Positions 16,215 through 26,076 of a stretch of 64,000 nucleotides of DNA are shown here, one piece after another. The first letter of the stretch is position 1. Each line of letters begins with the position of its first letter. The notes under the pieces were generated by a model. The model had not been told where the DNA came from, made no database searches, and was given only the letters and a program-made list of their open reading frames with translations. The translations under genes and the position numbers were made by a program. This DNA comes from Aquimarina sp. MAR_2010_214. Its GTDB lineage: Bacteria > Bacteroidota > Bacteroidia > Flavobacteriales > Flavobacteriaceae. The stretch is taken from the NCBI RefSeq assembly GCF_002846555.1, contig NZ_PJMS01000001.1:310001-374000 (forward strand), written 5' to 3'.

Positions 16215-18392
16215 ATGGAAATGGAACAATTCTATTACGATAATAAAATCGTAAAAAAATTCTTATATGCTACCATCTTTTGGGGCATAGTAGGTATGTC
16301 AGTAGGTCTACTACTCGCATTCATGTTTTTATTCCCCAATCTAACAGATGGCATATCATGGTTAAGTTTTGGACGATTAAGGCCATTACACACTAATGCT
16401 GTTATTTTTGCTTTTGTAGGTAATGCCATTTATGCGGGAGTATACTATTCTACTCAGCGATTACTAAAAGCTCGTATGTTTAGTGATGCTCTTAGTAACA
16501 TCAATTTTTGGGGGTGGCAATTAATCATTGTCGGAGCCGCAATTACATTACCATTAGGGTATACTACTACAAAAGAGTACGCAGAACTCGAATGGCCTTT
16601 TGATATCGCAATTGCCATTATATGGGTAGCTTTTGGATGGAATCTTATAGGAACCATGTTAAAAAGAAGACAACGTCATTTATATGTTGCTATATGGTTT
16701 TACCTAGCGACTTTTGTTACAGTTGCTGTTCTTCATATTTTTAATAGTCTTGAGTTACCGGTAAGTGCATTAAAAAGTTATTCGGTATATGCTGGTGTTC
16801 AGGATGCTTTAGTACAATGGTGGTATGGTCATAATGCCGTTGCATTTTTTCTTACTACTCCTTTCTTAGGGCTGATGTACTATTTTGTTCCTAAAGCTGC
16901 AAATAGACCTGTATATTCATATCGATTATCTATTGTTCACTTTTGGTCTCTAATATTCATTTATATCTGGGCAGGGCCTCATCACCTTTTATATTCATCA
17001 TTACCAGATTGGGCTCAGAATCTAGGAGTAGCATTCTCTGTTATGCTAATTGCTCCATCCTGGGGAGGTATGATTAATGGTTTATTAACCTTAAGAGGTG
17101 CCTGGGATAAAGTACGTACTGATCCTGTCTTAAAATTTATGGTAGTTGCTATTACCGGATATGGTATGGCCACTTTTGAAGGTCCCATGTTATCTTTAAA
17201 AAACGTGAATGCTATTGCACACTTTAGCGATTGGATTATTGCACACGTACATGTTGGAGCCTTAGCTTGGAATGGGTTTTTGACATTTGGAATGGTGTAT
17301 TGGTTAATTCCCCGAATGACTAAGACAAAACTTTGGTCAACAGGATTAGCGAATCTTCACTTCTGGATTGGAACCCTAGGTATTATTATGTATGCGTTAC
17401 CAATGTATGTTGCTGGATTTGTACAAGCTTCTATGTGGAAACAATTTAACCCAGATGGAACACTTACTTATGGTAATTTCTTAGAAACAGTTAACGAAAT
17501 TATCCCAATGTACTGGATGCGAGCAATAGGAGGTAGTTTATATATCTTAGGTGCTTTTGTAATGCTTTATAATATTATAAAAACCGTGAGAAGTGGTAGT
17601 GCTGTTACAGACGAACTTGCTGAAGCTGCTCCGCTTACCAAAGTAACTAAACATAGAACTACTAAAGAAGGATATCACACTTGGCTAGAGAGAAGACCTG
17701 TAAAACTAACCATTTTTGCTACCATAGCAATCCTAATTGGAGGTATCGTACAAATAGTTCCTACTTTGATGGTAGAATCTAATATACCTACAATTACCAG
17801 TGTAAAACCATACACTCCTCTTGAGTTAGAAGGAAGAGATATCTACATCAGAGAAAGTTGTGTGTCTTGTCATTCACAAATGATTAGGCCTTTCCGTAGT
17901 GAAGTAGAACGATATGGAGAGTATTCTAAAGCTGGTGAATATGTTTATGATCATCCATTCTTATGGGGAAGTAAACGTACAGGGCCAGATTTAATGAGAA
18001 TTGGAGGAAAATATTCTGATAACTGGCACTTAAATCACTTTTATGACCCACAAACAACCTCATCGGGATCTATTATGCCAAGTTATAAGTGGCTGATCAA
18101 AAATAAACTTGATCGTTCTCAAACCGAGGATAAGATGAATGCTATGGTAACCCTAGGTGTACCGTATACTCCCGAAGAAATAGCCAGAGCACAACAATGG
18201 ATGGATGAACAGGGAACTACAATAGAAAAAAATCTGTATAGCGACCCAGATTTTGTAAAAACATACGAAGCTGATAAAAAATATGCACAGGAAAATGGAT
18301 TGGATTTTATCGAAATGAAGGATAGAGAAGTTGTAGCCTTGATCGCCTATATCCAAAGGTTAGGAACTGATATAAAAGTTAAAAACAAATAA
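16215..18392 (+). CDS. ccoNO: Fused CcoNO subunit of cbb3 cytochrome c oxidase
   Basis: 725 residues, a single polypeptide joining CcoN (~1-480) and CcoO (~500-725), as is common in Bacteroidota. The CcoN part has the haem-copper His set: RPLHTNAV, WWYGHNAVAF, GPHHLLYSS (CuB) and IIAHVHVGALAW (haem pair). The CcoO part starts after the membrane segment near residue 500 and carries one haem site, CVSCH, in the motif RESCVSCHSQMIRPF. It is the terminal oxidase core with high oxygen affinity, in the cytoplasmic membrane. It follows ccoS by 2 bases; the CcoQ-like gene follows by 29 bases. Confidence 0.95.
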   Translation: MEMEQFYYDNKIVKKFLYATIFWGIVGMSVGLLLAFMFLFPNLTDGISWLSFGRLRPLHTNAVIFAFVGNAIYAGVYYSTQRLLKARMFSDALSNINFWGWQLIIVGAAITLPLGYTTTKEYAELEWPFDIAIAIIWVAFGWNLIGTMLKRRQRHLYVAIWFYLATFVTVAVLHIFNSLELPVSALKSYSVYAGVQDALVQWWYGHNAVAFFLTTPFLGLMYYFVPKAANRPVYSYRLSIVHFWSLIFIYIWAGPHHLLYSSLPDWAQNLGVAFSVMLIAPSWGGMINGLLTLRGAWDKVRTDPVLKFMVVAITGYGMATFEGPMLSLKNVNAIAHFSDWIIAHVHVGALAWNGFLTFGMVYWLIPRMTKTKLWSTGLANLHFWIGTLGIIMYALPMYVAGFVQASMWKQFNPDGTLTYGNFLETVNEIIPMYWMRAIGGSLYILGAFVMLYNIIKTVRSGSAVTDELAEAAPLTKVTKHRTTKEGYHTWLERRPVKLTIFATIAILIGGIVQIVPTLMVESNIPTITSVKPYTPLELEGRDIYIRESCVSCHSQMIRPFRSEVERYGEYSKAGEYVYDHPFLWGSKRTGPDLMRIGGKYSDNWHLNHFYDPQTTSSGSIMPSYKWLIKNKLDRSQTEDKMNAMVTLGVPYTPEEIARAQQWMDEQGTTIEKNLYSDPDFVKTYEADKKYAQENGLDFIEMKDREVVALIAYIQRLGTDIKVKNK

Positions 18393-18421
18393 ACTGTAGT
18401 TCAAACTAAAGAATAAACGCC

Positions 18422-18607
18422 ATGCTAAAATTTATAAAAGGCCATATGGAAAGTATTGAAGGTATAGAAATCTATCCTATAATTTCACTCCTTATCTTTT
18501 CCATCTTCTTTGCCATCTTATTCTGGTGGGTTTTCACCGCAAAAAAAGAACATATAAAAGAAGTTAGTCAAATTCCATTAGAAACCGAAAACGAAAACAT
18601 GTTATGA
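18422..18607 (+). CDS. CcoQ-like small membrane subunit
   Basis: 61 residues with a single membrane segment (IYPIISLLIFSIFFAILFWWVF) and a charged tail beginning TAKKEHIKEVSQ. Size, position between ccoNO and ccoP, and topology fit CcoQ/FixQ, which stabilises the cbb3 complex. Sequence identity in this family is low, so the name rests on context. The stop overlaps the ccoP start (ATGA at 18604). Confidence 0.75.
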   Translation: MLKFIKGHMESIEGIEIYPIISLLIFSIFFAILFWWVFTAKKEHIKEVSQIPLETENENML

Positions 18608-19494
18608 GAAGTACTGCATCCTATATAAGAATTATTGCTTTTCTATTCATAGCATATCTATTAATAGAAGTAACTGTAGAATCAGGAGAAGAATCTGCAT
18701 TTATAGCACAACCACTCACTTGGTTAGTATTAGGCATGGTTTTATTGTTTATTGTAGCAATAGAAATCAGTTTAGAAGCATTAAGAAGTATCTTATTTCG
18801 CTCCTTAAAACCTGATGCTCAAGAACGCTATCTTCTGGCAGAAAAAGCTAAAAAAGAAAAGCAATTTAGATGGTTTAAAAATATCTATTTAAAACTTCTT
18901 GATAGCAAACCCGTAGAAAGTGAAGAAGAGATTATTCTGGATCATAATTATGACGGGATTAAAGAACTAGATAATAATCTTCCACCATGGTGGGTATATA
19001 TGTTTTATGCTACAATTATATTTGGAATAGCCTATCTAGTTCGTTTTCATGTATACAATGATTATACCCAGACAGAAGAATATGAAACTGAAGTAGCCGA
19101 AGCTAAAATTGCAATTGAAGAATATAAAAAAACTGCCAAAGATTTAGTAGATATAAATACAGTTACGCTGCTCACAGAAGCTTCGGATATCAATGCTGGA
19201 AAGGCGGTCTACACTGCCAATTGTGTTGCCTGTCACAAAGCTGATGGTGGTGGTGGAATAGGACCTAACCTTACCGATGAACATTGGATTCTAGGTGGAG
19301 GTATCAAAAACGTATTTAGAACGATCTCTGAAGGAGGTCGAGATGGAAAAGGAATGGTCGCTTGGAAACAAACTCTTAAGCCCGTTGAAATGGCACAGGT
19401 AGCAAGTTATATTATTACCTTAGGAGGTACAACTCCAGCCGAACCTAAAGAGCCTCAGGGAGAAGTTTGGACTGATCCTGATGCACAGAAATAA
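18604..19494 (+). CDS. ccoP: CcoP subunit with a single haem c
   Basis: 296 residues: two N-terminal membrane segments (~8-22 and ~38-56), a charged linker, the CcoP signature DNNLPPWWVYMFYATIIFG (~123-141) with a third membrane segment, then a cytochrome c domain with CVACH at 207-211 and Met ligand candidate GKGMVAW. Proteobacterial CcoP has two haems; only one CxxCH is present here, as is usual in Bacteroidota. It accepts electrons from soluble cytochromes and feeds CcoO. The start overlaps the ccoQ-like stop. Confidence 0.93.
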   Translation: MRSTASYIRIIAFLFIAYLLIEVTVESGEESAFIAQPLTWLVLGMVLLFIVAIEISLEALRSILFRSLKPDAQERYLLAEKAKKEKQFRWFKNIYLKLLDSKPVESEEEIILDHNYDGIKELDNNLPPWWVYMFYATIIFGIAYLVRFHVYNDYTQTEEYETEVAEAKIAIEEYKKTAKDLVDINTVTLLTEASDINAGKAVYTANCVACHKADGGGGIGPNLTDEHWILGGGIKNVFRTISEGGRDGKGMVAWKQTLKPVEMAQVASYIITLGGTTPAEPKEPQGEVWTDPDAQK

Positions 19495-19569
19495 GAAAGT
19501 AGAAGAACGAAACCCCAAAATTGTTTTGGATTAGATAACCATAGCGATCAATAAGTAAAATCAAGACCA

Positions 19570-20991
19570 TTGGAAACACCTGCAGACGAAAAATTTAGAG
19601 ATTCTATCGGTACCATAAACGATGAAGGAAAACGTGCATGGGTATATCCGAAAAAACCAAGTGGTAAGTATTATGAATACCGTAAATGGGTAAGTTATGG
19701 ATTATTGATATTCTTATTTTCTGCTCCTTTTATCAAAATTAATGGGAACCAGTTTTTACTGTTTAATGTTTTAGAACGTCGTTTTAATATATTTGGAGCA
19801 CCATTCTGGCCTCAGGATTTTCATTTATTTGTTATTTCGATGATAATCGGAGTTATATTTATTACCCTTTTTACTGTAGCTTTTGGTAGATTATTCTGTG
19901 GGTGGGTCTGCCCGCAGACCATCTTTATGGAAATGGTTTTTCGCAGAATAGAATACTGGATTGAAGGTGATCGTGGGAAACAAATTCGTCTCAACAAACA
20001 ATCCTGGAATGCAGAAAAAATTAGAAAACGTGTTCTGAAATGGATTATATTTTTCATTATTTCATTCCTGATTGCTAATATATTTTTAGCATATCTGATT
20101 GGTAGTGATCAATTAATACGATACATCACCGATGGTCCTTTTCAGAATGTAAGTACTTTAATTTCCTTACTTATATTTACAGCTGTTTTCTATTTTATAT
20201 TTGCATGGTTTAGAGAACAAGTTTGTATTATTGCATGCCCTTATGGCCGATTGCAAGGAGTACTACTTGATTCTAAATCAATTATAGTTGCCTATGATTA
20301 TAAACGTGGAGAAAAAGAAGCAGGAAGAGCTAAGTTTAAGAAAAACGAAGACCGCCCTTCTACCGGAAAAGGAGATTGCATTGATTGTTTTCAGTGTGTA
20401 CATGTTTGTCCGACTGGTATCGATATTCGTAACGGCACACAATTAGAATGTGTAAACTGTACAGCATGTATTGATGCCTGTGATCATATTATGGAAAGTG
20501 TTAACCTTCCTAAAGGATTAATACGGTATGCCAGCGAAGATAATATTGCTAAAAAAGCAAAATTTAAATTCACACCACGATTAAAAGGTTATAGTGCTGT
20601 TCTGGTTATCTTAACCGGTGTTTTATTAGGAATGTCATTGCTAAGAAACGATGTAGAAGCAAATATCTTACGATTACCAGGACAATTATATGAGAGAAAA
20701 AATGATAACATCATTAGTAACGTATACACCTATAAGCTGGTTAATAAAACCACTACAAAAATTGAAGATGTTCGTTTTGAATTGATGTCTCATAAAGGAA
20801 AAATAGAACTGGTTACTCATAAAAAATTTAGCGTTCCTGAACAAGGAATTGCAGAAGGCACTTTGTTTATTGAAATCAATGGTGCGGCTCTAAAAGGTGA
20901 TAGTGATCGATTAAAAATTGGAGTGTATAGTAATGATAAATTGATCGAGACAACGACTACCGCATTTTTAGGACCTAGAAGTTATAAGTAG
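19570..20991 (+). CDS. ccoG: CcoG-type cbb3 oxidase accessory protein
   Basis: 473 residues from a TTG start. Membrane segments flank a CGWVCPQTIFMEMVFRRIEY motif (NapH/CcoG type), a second CIIACPYGRLQG motif, then two ferredoxin clusters, CIDCFQCVHVCPTG and CVNCTACIDACD, and a C-terminal Ig-like domain. CcoG is a cupric reductase that supports copper delivery to cbb3 oxidase. It is 75 bases after ccoP. The TTG at 19570 was chosen because the conserved N-terminal block (DSIGTINDEGKRAWVYPKKP) follows immediately. Confidence 0.92.
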   Translation: METPADEKFRDSIGTINDEGKRAWVYPKKPSGKYYEYRKWVSYGLLIFLFSAPFIKINGNQFLLFNVLERRFNIFGAPFWPQDFHLFVISMIIGVIFITLFTVAFGRLFCGWVCPQTIFMEMVFRRIEYWIEGDRGKQIRLNKQSWNAEKIRKRVLKWIIFFIISFLIANIFLAYLIGSDQLIRYITDGPFQNVSTLISLLIFTAVFYFIFAWFREQVCIIACPYGRLQGVLLDSKSIIVAYDYKRGEKEAGRAKFKKNEDRPSTGKGDCIDCFQCVHVCPTGIDIRNGTQLECVNCTACIDACDHIMESVNLPKGLIRYASEDNIAKKAKFKFTPRLKGYSAVLVILTGVLLGMSLLRNDVEANILRLPGQLYERKNDNIISNVYTYKLVNKTTTKIEDVRFELMSHKGKIELVTHKKFSVPEQGIAEGTLFIEINGAALKGDSDRLKIGVYSNDKLIETTTTAFLGPRSYK

Positions 20992-21111
20992 TAGAAAGTA
21001 TAAATTACAGTGGATTGCAGCCTTTGCCTGAATGGCAAGTATTTTGATATTTTGTTCCTTTTTGTCATTCTGGCATAGGCCAAACCCATAACAGAACTAA
21101 AGAAAGATATT

Positions 21112-21558
21112 ATGAAAATAAACTGGGGAACTGCCATCGTATTAGTATTTATAGGGTTTATCTCTTTTATCCTGTATTTTGTAGTAAAAATGAATACCAA
21201 TCAAAATTATGAACACGATTTGGTAACAGAAGATTATTACAAAAAGGAGCTTGCTTTTCAAAAGGAAATCAATGCTGAAAAAAACTCAAAAACACTATTA
21301 AAAAACATCGTAGTTAAAAAAACAGCCGAAGGTCTGGTCATCTCTTTTCCGAAAGATAAAAACTATAGTGATATTTCTGGAACTATATCCTTATATAGAC
21401 CATCAAGTAAGAAATTGGATTTCGAAATCCCTATTTCTCTCACTGCTTCAGAGCTAATAATTGATGACAAAAATATGCTCGAAGGGCGTTGGAACATCAC
21501 TATCGATTGGAAGTATGAAAACACTTCATATTTATTTAAAAAATCATTTACATATTAA
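21112..21558 (+). CDS. fixH: FixH/CcoH-like assembly protein
   Basis: 148 residues: one N-terminal membrane segment (TAIVLVFIGFISFILYFVV) followed by a periplasmic domain with the family motif HDLVTEDYYKKELAFQKEI. FixH is an accessory membrane protein for cbb3 oxidase formation. The gene lies 120 bases after ccoG, with only a small hairpin (TTGCC/GGCAA near 21026-21040) in between, and abuts the next gene directly (stop then ATG). Confidence 0.9.
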   Translation: MKINWGTAIVLVFIGFISFILYFVVKMNTNQNYEHDLVTEDYYKKELAFQKEINAEKNSKTLLKNIVVKKTAEGLVISFPKDKNYSDISGTISLYRPSSKKLDFEIPISLTASELIIDDKNMLEGRWNITIDWKYENTSYLFKKSFTY

Positions 21559-22260
21559 ATGCTTATATCTGCATTCATACTTGGCTTATTGGGTAGTTTT
21601 CACTGTGTGGGAATGTGTGGCCCTATTGCCTTTATGTTGCCTGTAAACAAATCTAATACTACTCAAAAATTCTTCCAGGTATTTTTATATCATTTTGGGC
21701 GATTATTATCCTATAGCATCATTGGATTATTCTTTGGAATCATAGGAAAGAGCTTAAACCTTTTTGGGTTACAGCAAAAATTATCTATTGCAGTTGGTGT
21801 TTTGATGATTATAATTGTACTGATCCCCTATCAAACCTTTTCCAAATACAATTTCTCAAAACCAATCTATAAAATTATCTCCAAAGTCAAAAACGCACTG
21901 GGTACAGCTCTAAAAAAGAAAACTCCAGATACTTTTCTCTCTATTGGTTTCTTAAATGGTTTTTTGCCCTGTGGTTTGGTTTATATGGCGGTTTTTGGAG
22001 CCATTGCTTCTGGTCATATCCTCAAAGGTAGTTTGTATATGACTTTTTTTGGATTAGGAACTATACCCTTAATGACAATGGCTGTATATGCTGGTAATTT
22101 TTTAAACAGAAAAGCCCGGCAACACATTCAAAAAATGATTCCTGTATTTGTAGTCATAATCGGATTGTTATTTATCATACGAGGTCTTGGATTAGGGATC
22201 CCATATCTTTCTCCTAAACCTATAACCGAAATAGTTTCTGCAAATTTCGAGTGTCACTAA
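21559..22260 (+). CDS. Sulfite exporter TauE/SafE-family membrane protein
   Basis: 233 residues with about six membrane segments. Two conserved Cys motifs are visible: HCVGMCGP near residue 15 and GFLPCGLVYMA near residue 135, as in the DsbD-like/SafE family placed at the end of many cco operons. The likely role is metal or redox handling during oxidase assembly; the exact substrate is unknown. It begins at the base after the fixH stop and is the last gene of the operon. Confidence 0.85.
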   Translation: MLISAFILGLLGSFHCVGMCGPIAFMLPVNKSNTTQKFFQVFLYHFGRLLSYSIIGLFFGIIGKSLNLFGLQQKLSIAVGVLMIIIVLIPYQTFSKYNFSKPIYKIISKVKNALGTALKKKTPDTFLSIGFLNGFLPCGLVYMAVFGAIASGHILKGSLYMTFFGLGTIPLMTMAVYAGNFLNRKARQHIQKMIPVFVVIIGLLFIIRGLGLGIPYLSPKPITEIVSANFECH

Positions 22261-22637
22261 TTACTTGCTTTGATAGGGTTTATTATTGTTTTTAAGAAGA
22301 GTACTTTTTTAAAACCAATATTCAATTCTATAGCAACAGTCGCAAATATGATATTTTTAATGGTTTACTCATATTTTACTTCATAAGGCTTCTTAAATAC
22401 ACCCTTAATAACCCAATGCATTTATATCATCATTCTTATGCATTACCCAAAGGCTCATATGGTGTAAATTTTGGAATTAGTTAAGTCTTTGGGATTATAT
22501 CTTTAAGACCAGTTATATACCTGAGGATAGCAGAACAATAGTATTAGGTTTTTCTGGTGATGAAAAAGTACCTGAAAATTTTATTGGTCAAAGCATCAAA
22601 ACAGGAAAAAGAATAGTTTTTCAAGTTTTTAATACGG
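22261..22637. other. 377-base gap with possible gene remnant
   Basis: No intact gene. A short frame from 22419 (MHLYHHSYALPKGSYGV) ends at a stop after 22 codons. A second, shifted open stretch (~22510-22680, reading RTIVLGFSGDEK then IGQSIKTGKRIVF) runs into the 3' end of hemN on the other strand. These may be pieces of a decayed gene. No clear terminator was found. Confidence 0.3.
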
Positions 22638-24002
22638 TCAAACAGTCATCGAAAACAACATTGTCTCTGGTATTTTGCGTTGTAACCTAAGGTCAAAAGC
22701 CATACAAATATTACGAACAAAAGGCCTACCTTTTTCTGTAACGTGTATATGAGAATCATCTATAACTAATAATTGATCTGCTTCCAATTCTTTTAAATTC
22801 TGTAAAACCTCTGGCAACTCTTTAAAATACATATGATCATCTTCCCATTTGGTACTGAAATGACACATCAAATTAAGAATATGTTTTCGTATAATCTGAT
22901 CTTCTAAAGTTAAAATATGCCCTCGATAAACCGGGATAATACCTTCTTTTACTAAATGTTGGTACTCTTCTACTCCCTTTACATTTTGCGCAAAACCATA
23001 CCAACTATCACTAATTGCAGATACTCCCAAACCAATCATTGCATGCGTTTTGGAAGCAGTATATCCCATAAAATTACGATGCAGTGTTTGATTTTCCATA
23101 GATTGGTATAGTGAATCATTTTTTAAGGCAAAATGATCCATACCGATTTCTACATAACCTACTTCCGATAGTAATTTTTTTCCAACCTCATATTGCTTTC
23201 GCTTTTGCTCTCCTGTTGGAAGATCTGATTCGTTAAAACCGCGTTGTCCATTACCTTTCTGCCATGGTACGTGTGCATAACTGTAGAATGCTAATCGATC
23301 AGGCAATAGTTCTTTTGTCTTTAAAATAGTACTAACTACTGCTTCTTGTGTTTGAAAAGGTAATCCAAAAATAATATCATGTCCAACAGAGGTGAAACCA
23401 ATTTCTCTGGCAGTCTCTGTTACATATTTCACATTTTCAAACGGTTGAATTCTATGGATTGCTCTTTGTACCGTTTCATTATAATCCTGTACACCAAAAC
23501 TTACTCTTCTGAAACCAACATCATACAATGCTTGCAAATGTTCTCGGGTGGTATTATTTGGATGTCCTTCAAAACTTAATTCACAATCTTCTGCTCGTTC
23601 TACTCCCGAGAAAATACCATTAATTAAATATTGTAAGTTTTCGGGTGAAAAAAATGTGGGTGTACCTCCTCCCAAATGCAATTCTTTAATTCTGGGTTTA
23701 TTCTCAAAAATATTAAGGTACAATTGCCATTCTTTTAAAACCGTATTGATATAAGGTTCTTCTACATCATGTCGTTTTGTAATACGTTTATTACATCCGC
23801 AAAAAGTACACATACTCTCACAAAATGGCAAATGGATGTATAGACTTATCCCATCTGTATCATTACTTTCTGCAAATGATTGTTGTATCGAAGTTGTCCA
23901 TTTCTTTAATGAAAAAGTATCAATGTCCCAATAAGGAACAGTAGGATAACTTGTATATCGCGGTCCCGGAATATTATATTTGTGAATTAAATTTGCACCC
24001 AT
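22638..24002 (-). CDS. hemN: Oxygen-independent coproporphyrinogen III oxidase
   Basis: 454 residues from the ATG at 24002; a TTG at 24035 would add 11 non-conserved residues. A radical-SAM enzyme: the conserved start HKYNIPGPRYTSYPTVPYW is followed by C61-x3-C65-x2-C68 (CESMCTFCGC) and HLGGGTPTFF. It converts coproporphyrinogen III to protoporphyrinogen IX without oxygen, matching the low-oxygen respiratory genes around it. It lies 91 bases after a universal stress gene on the same strand and has no box of its own, so it is probably read through from the Fnr-type promoter of that gene. Confidence 0.95.
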   Translation of the reverse strand: MGANLIHKYNIPGPRYTSYPTVPYWDIDTFSLKKWTTSIQQSFAESNDTDGISLYIHLPFCESMCTFCGCNKRITKRHDVEEPYINTVLKEWQLYLNIFENKPRIKELHLGGGTPTFFSPENLQYLINGIFSGVERAEDCELSFEGHPNNTTREHLQALYDVGFRRVSFGVQDYNETVQRAIHRIQPFENVKYVTETAREIGFTSVGHDIIFGLPFQTQEAVVSTILKTKELLPDRLAFYSYAHVPWQKGNGQRGFNESDLPTGEQKRKQYEVGKKLLSEVGYVEIGMDHFALKNDSLYQSMENQTLHRNFMGYTASKTHAMIGLGVSAISDSWYGFAQNVKGVEEYQHLVKEGIIPVYRGHILTLEDQIIRKHILNLMCHFSTKWEDDHMYFKELPEVLQNLKELEADQLLVIDDSHIHVTEKGRPFVRNICMAFDLRLQRKIPETMLFSMTV

Positions 24003-24093
24003 TTTATTGTTTTTTGAACTATTCTCGATTGTCAACTTAAACCTAGTTGATGATATAACCCGACTATTTCTTCTTTCACTATTTATAAGTCAC

Positions 24094-24930
24094 TCACTCA
24101 TGCAATACCAGGAAAGGGATATTAATATGATAGCTTATTTTTTCGACTGTAGGGTGAAATAAAATACGTTGGAAGAAATTGAGGTTTTTGGCAATCATAG
24201 TAATCATATCGATGTCTCTACTTTCAACAAAACATTGTATGGCTTCTTCAATATTTGGATTAGACAGGAAGTGAAAACTATGCTCTATTTCGTCAATAGA
24301 ATCATCTAAAAAATCTTTATTTTTTCTTTGTCGATCAGTTAATTCTTTTTCTTTTTTTGCAACATGTAAAACTCGTAAAGCAGCTTCATTTAAAGAAAGC
24401 GTATCCATAATTGTATTTAACACCCTGCTTTTATAATACATATTATAATCTGTAGGAAATGCAATTTCTTTAGGTTTGCTATAGGTCGCTTTTTCGGGGA
24501 TAACCAAAACAGGACATTTCACTTTTGTGATCACATCTCCTGTATTACTACCTATAGTTTTTTCTTTAATTCCTGAAGCCCCTTTGGTTCCCATAACAAT
24601 GAGATCTATATTCTTTTCCTTAACCTGTTTTCTAATTGCATCAACAAAAAAGATATATTCATTACTTGAGAAAAAGTTATGTTTTGTGTTTAGCGATAAT
24701 TTTTCTATTCTTTTTAGCAATAATTGCATTTGTTCTTTATCGCTTTGTGTGCTCTTTTCTAGGACTGTTTTTTTTGAACCATAAAATGAATCTCCTCCTA
24801 TCATTTCTTCAAAGGGAGAGACGTGTAATAAATAAAAATTACATTTCACCCTTTTAAAAAATGACAACGCATATGTAATGGCATTCCACGAATTTTCAGA
24901 AAAATCTGTAGGGATCAGGATGTTCTTCAT
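24094..24930 (-). CDS. Tandem-domain universal stress protein (UspA family)
   Basis: 278 residues, two Usp domains. The first opens MKNILIPTDFSENSWNAITYA and holds the nucleotide-loop pattern GTKGASGIKEKTIGSNTG; the second (from about residue 155, IAFPTDYNM) is more divergent and lacks a full loop. Two-domain Usps are typically induced under oxygen limitation and growth arrest. It stands between the fusion regulator and hemN on the same strand and has its own promoter with a perfect TGAT-N4-ATCA box. Confidence 0.92.
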   Translation of the reverse strand: MKNILIPTDFSENSWNAITYALSFFKRVKCNFYLLHVSPFEEMIGGDSFYGSKKTVLEKSTQSDKEQMQLLLKRIEKLSLNTKHNFFSSNEYIFFVDAIRKQVKEKNIDLIVMGTKGASGIKEKTIGSNTGDVITKVKCPVLVIPEKATYSKPKEIAFPTDYNMYYKSRVLNTIMDTLSLNEAALRVLHVAKKEKELTDRQRKNKDFLDDSIDEIEHSFHFLSNPNIEEAIQCFVESRDIDMITMIAKNLNFFQRILFHPTVEKISYHINIPFLVLHE

Positions 24931-24951
24931 TTTAAATACTTTCTAATACAA

Positions 24952-24994
24952 CAAATGTATTAGGATGTACTCATGAAAAATATGATAAAAATCA
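24952..24994 (-). promoter_or_regulatory. Crp/Fnr-type box plus -7 element driving usp-hemN
   Basis: On the minus strand TGAT-TTTT-ATCA occupies 24994-24983 and a perfect TAnnTTTG element, TACATTTG, occupies 24959-24952. The centre-to-end distance is 36.5 bases; the predicted leader is ~17 bases. Confidence 0.7.
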
Positions 24995-25014
24995 GTTTGG
25001 GTATTTTTGTGTTT

Positions 25015-26076
25015 TTATTCTACCAGTTGAAGACCAGGTAAATCCAAAATTTTTATGTTGCGTCCTTCAATTTCAATTAGACCATCTTTTTTAAAACTTG
25101 ATAAGGTACGTATTAAACTTTCTGTAGCAATCCCGGCAACACTAGCCAGATCATTTCGCGATATTTTTATATTATCTTTTGGTTTTTTGTTTAATACATC
25201 AGCAAATTGAAGTATGGTTTGAGCTGTTTTTTTACGTACCGAACTATAGGCCATTTGTAATAATTGCTCTTTGATTTCAGAAAGATTTTCGGTTAGTAGC
25301 TCCATTAATTCAAGAGAGATGTTTTTACTCTTTTCTAATATCTCTTTTAAATTATTTTTTGATATTCCTGCTAATTCTGAATCTTCAACTGCTGTTGCAG
25401 ATTCTAGATATGGAGTATTATCTATAAATGAAGTAAACCCAAGAAAATCATCTGTTTTATATAATGTAGTGATCAATTCTTTACCATTCTCATCCATTTT
25501 ATGGCTTTTAACAACTCCTTTTAGGATCAGATATATATTATTAGAATGTTCTCCTTCTTCATAGACTACTGCTCCTTTTTTAAATTCAGAAATCTCACCA
25601 TGATCATCAAAAAAATTCTTAAGCTCATGTAAATTTCTAAGTCCGTTATCCTCAGAAGTGTTTGTTGTTGTAGAAAATTGTTGATCTTTAACAACCTTAG
25701 AAAGTAATGCTGATTTTGCCAAACGACTCTCGACAGCACTCAATAATTCATCTTCTTCAAAAGGTTTGGTAAGGTAATCATCAGCTCCCAGATCCATTCC
25801 TTTTCGAATCTCCTTATGTTCAGTTTTTGCAGATAAAAATATAAATGGGATGTGATTGGTATTAACATCATAAGACAATGCTTCTAGAACTCCATATCCA
25901 TCAACCTCGGGCATCATAATATCGCAAATAATAATATCTGGTTTTTCTTCTTTTGCTTTGGTAATACCTACTTTTCCATTTGGGGAGGTGATTACATTAT
26001 AATCAGAAAGTTCTAAAAGTTCTGCCGTATTTTCTCTAAGCGCTGTATCATCTTCAATCAAAAGAATAGTTTTCAT
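25015..26076 (-). CDS. Response regulator with Crp/Fnr-type DNA-binding output (receiver-cNMP-HTH fusion)
   Basis: 353 residues. Residues 1-120 are a receiver: acidic pair at 9-10, phosphoacceptor D52 in CDIMMPEVDG, Lys in YLTKPF. Residues ~150-260 form a cyclic-nucleotide-binding-type beta-roll (KGAVVYEEGEHSNNIYLILKG). Residues ~285-345 form a Crp-type winged helix with recognition helix GIATESLIRTLSSF. The Glu and Arg are four residues apart, like E209 and R213 of FNR that read TGA. No N-terminal Cys set for an FNR iron-sulfur cluster is present. It would therefore get its signal by phosphorylation from the adjacent PAS kinase, whose stop it overlaps (ATGA). It is the best candidate to bind the six TGAT-N4-(A/G)TCA boxes in this window. 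Confidence 0.93.
   Translation of the reverse strand: MKTILLIEDDTALRENTAELLELSDYNVITSPNGKVGITKAKEEKPDIIICDIMMPEVDGYGVLEALSYDVNTNHIPFIFLSAKTEHKEIRKGMDLGADDYLTKPFEEDELLSAVESRLAKSALLSKVVKDQQFSTTTNTSEDNGLRNLHELKNFFDDHGEISEFKKGAVVYEEGEHSNNIYLILKGVVKSHKMDENGKELITTLYKTDDFLGFTSFIDNTPYLESATAVEDSELAGISKNNLKEILEKSKNISLELMELLTENLSEIKEQLLQMAYSSVRKKTAQTILQFADVLNKKPKDNIKISRNDLASVAGIATESLIRTLSSFKKDGLIEIEGRNIKILDLPGLQLVE

Noticed and set aside
24003..24035. TTG start giving a longer HemN
   Set aside because: The extra 11 residues are not part of the conserved start; an ATG at 24002 gives the usual N terminus.
24003..24093. Fnr-type box directly before hemN
   Set aside because: TGATGATA is present, but no partner half-site or -7 element at the 36.5-base spacing; co-transcription with the stress gene fits better.
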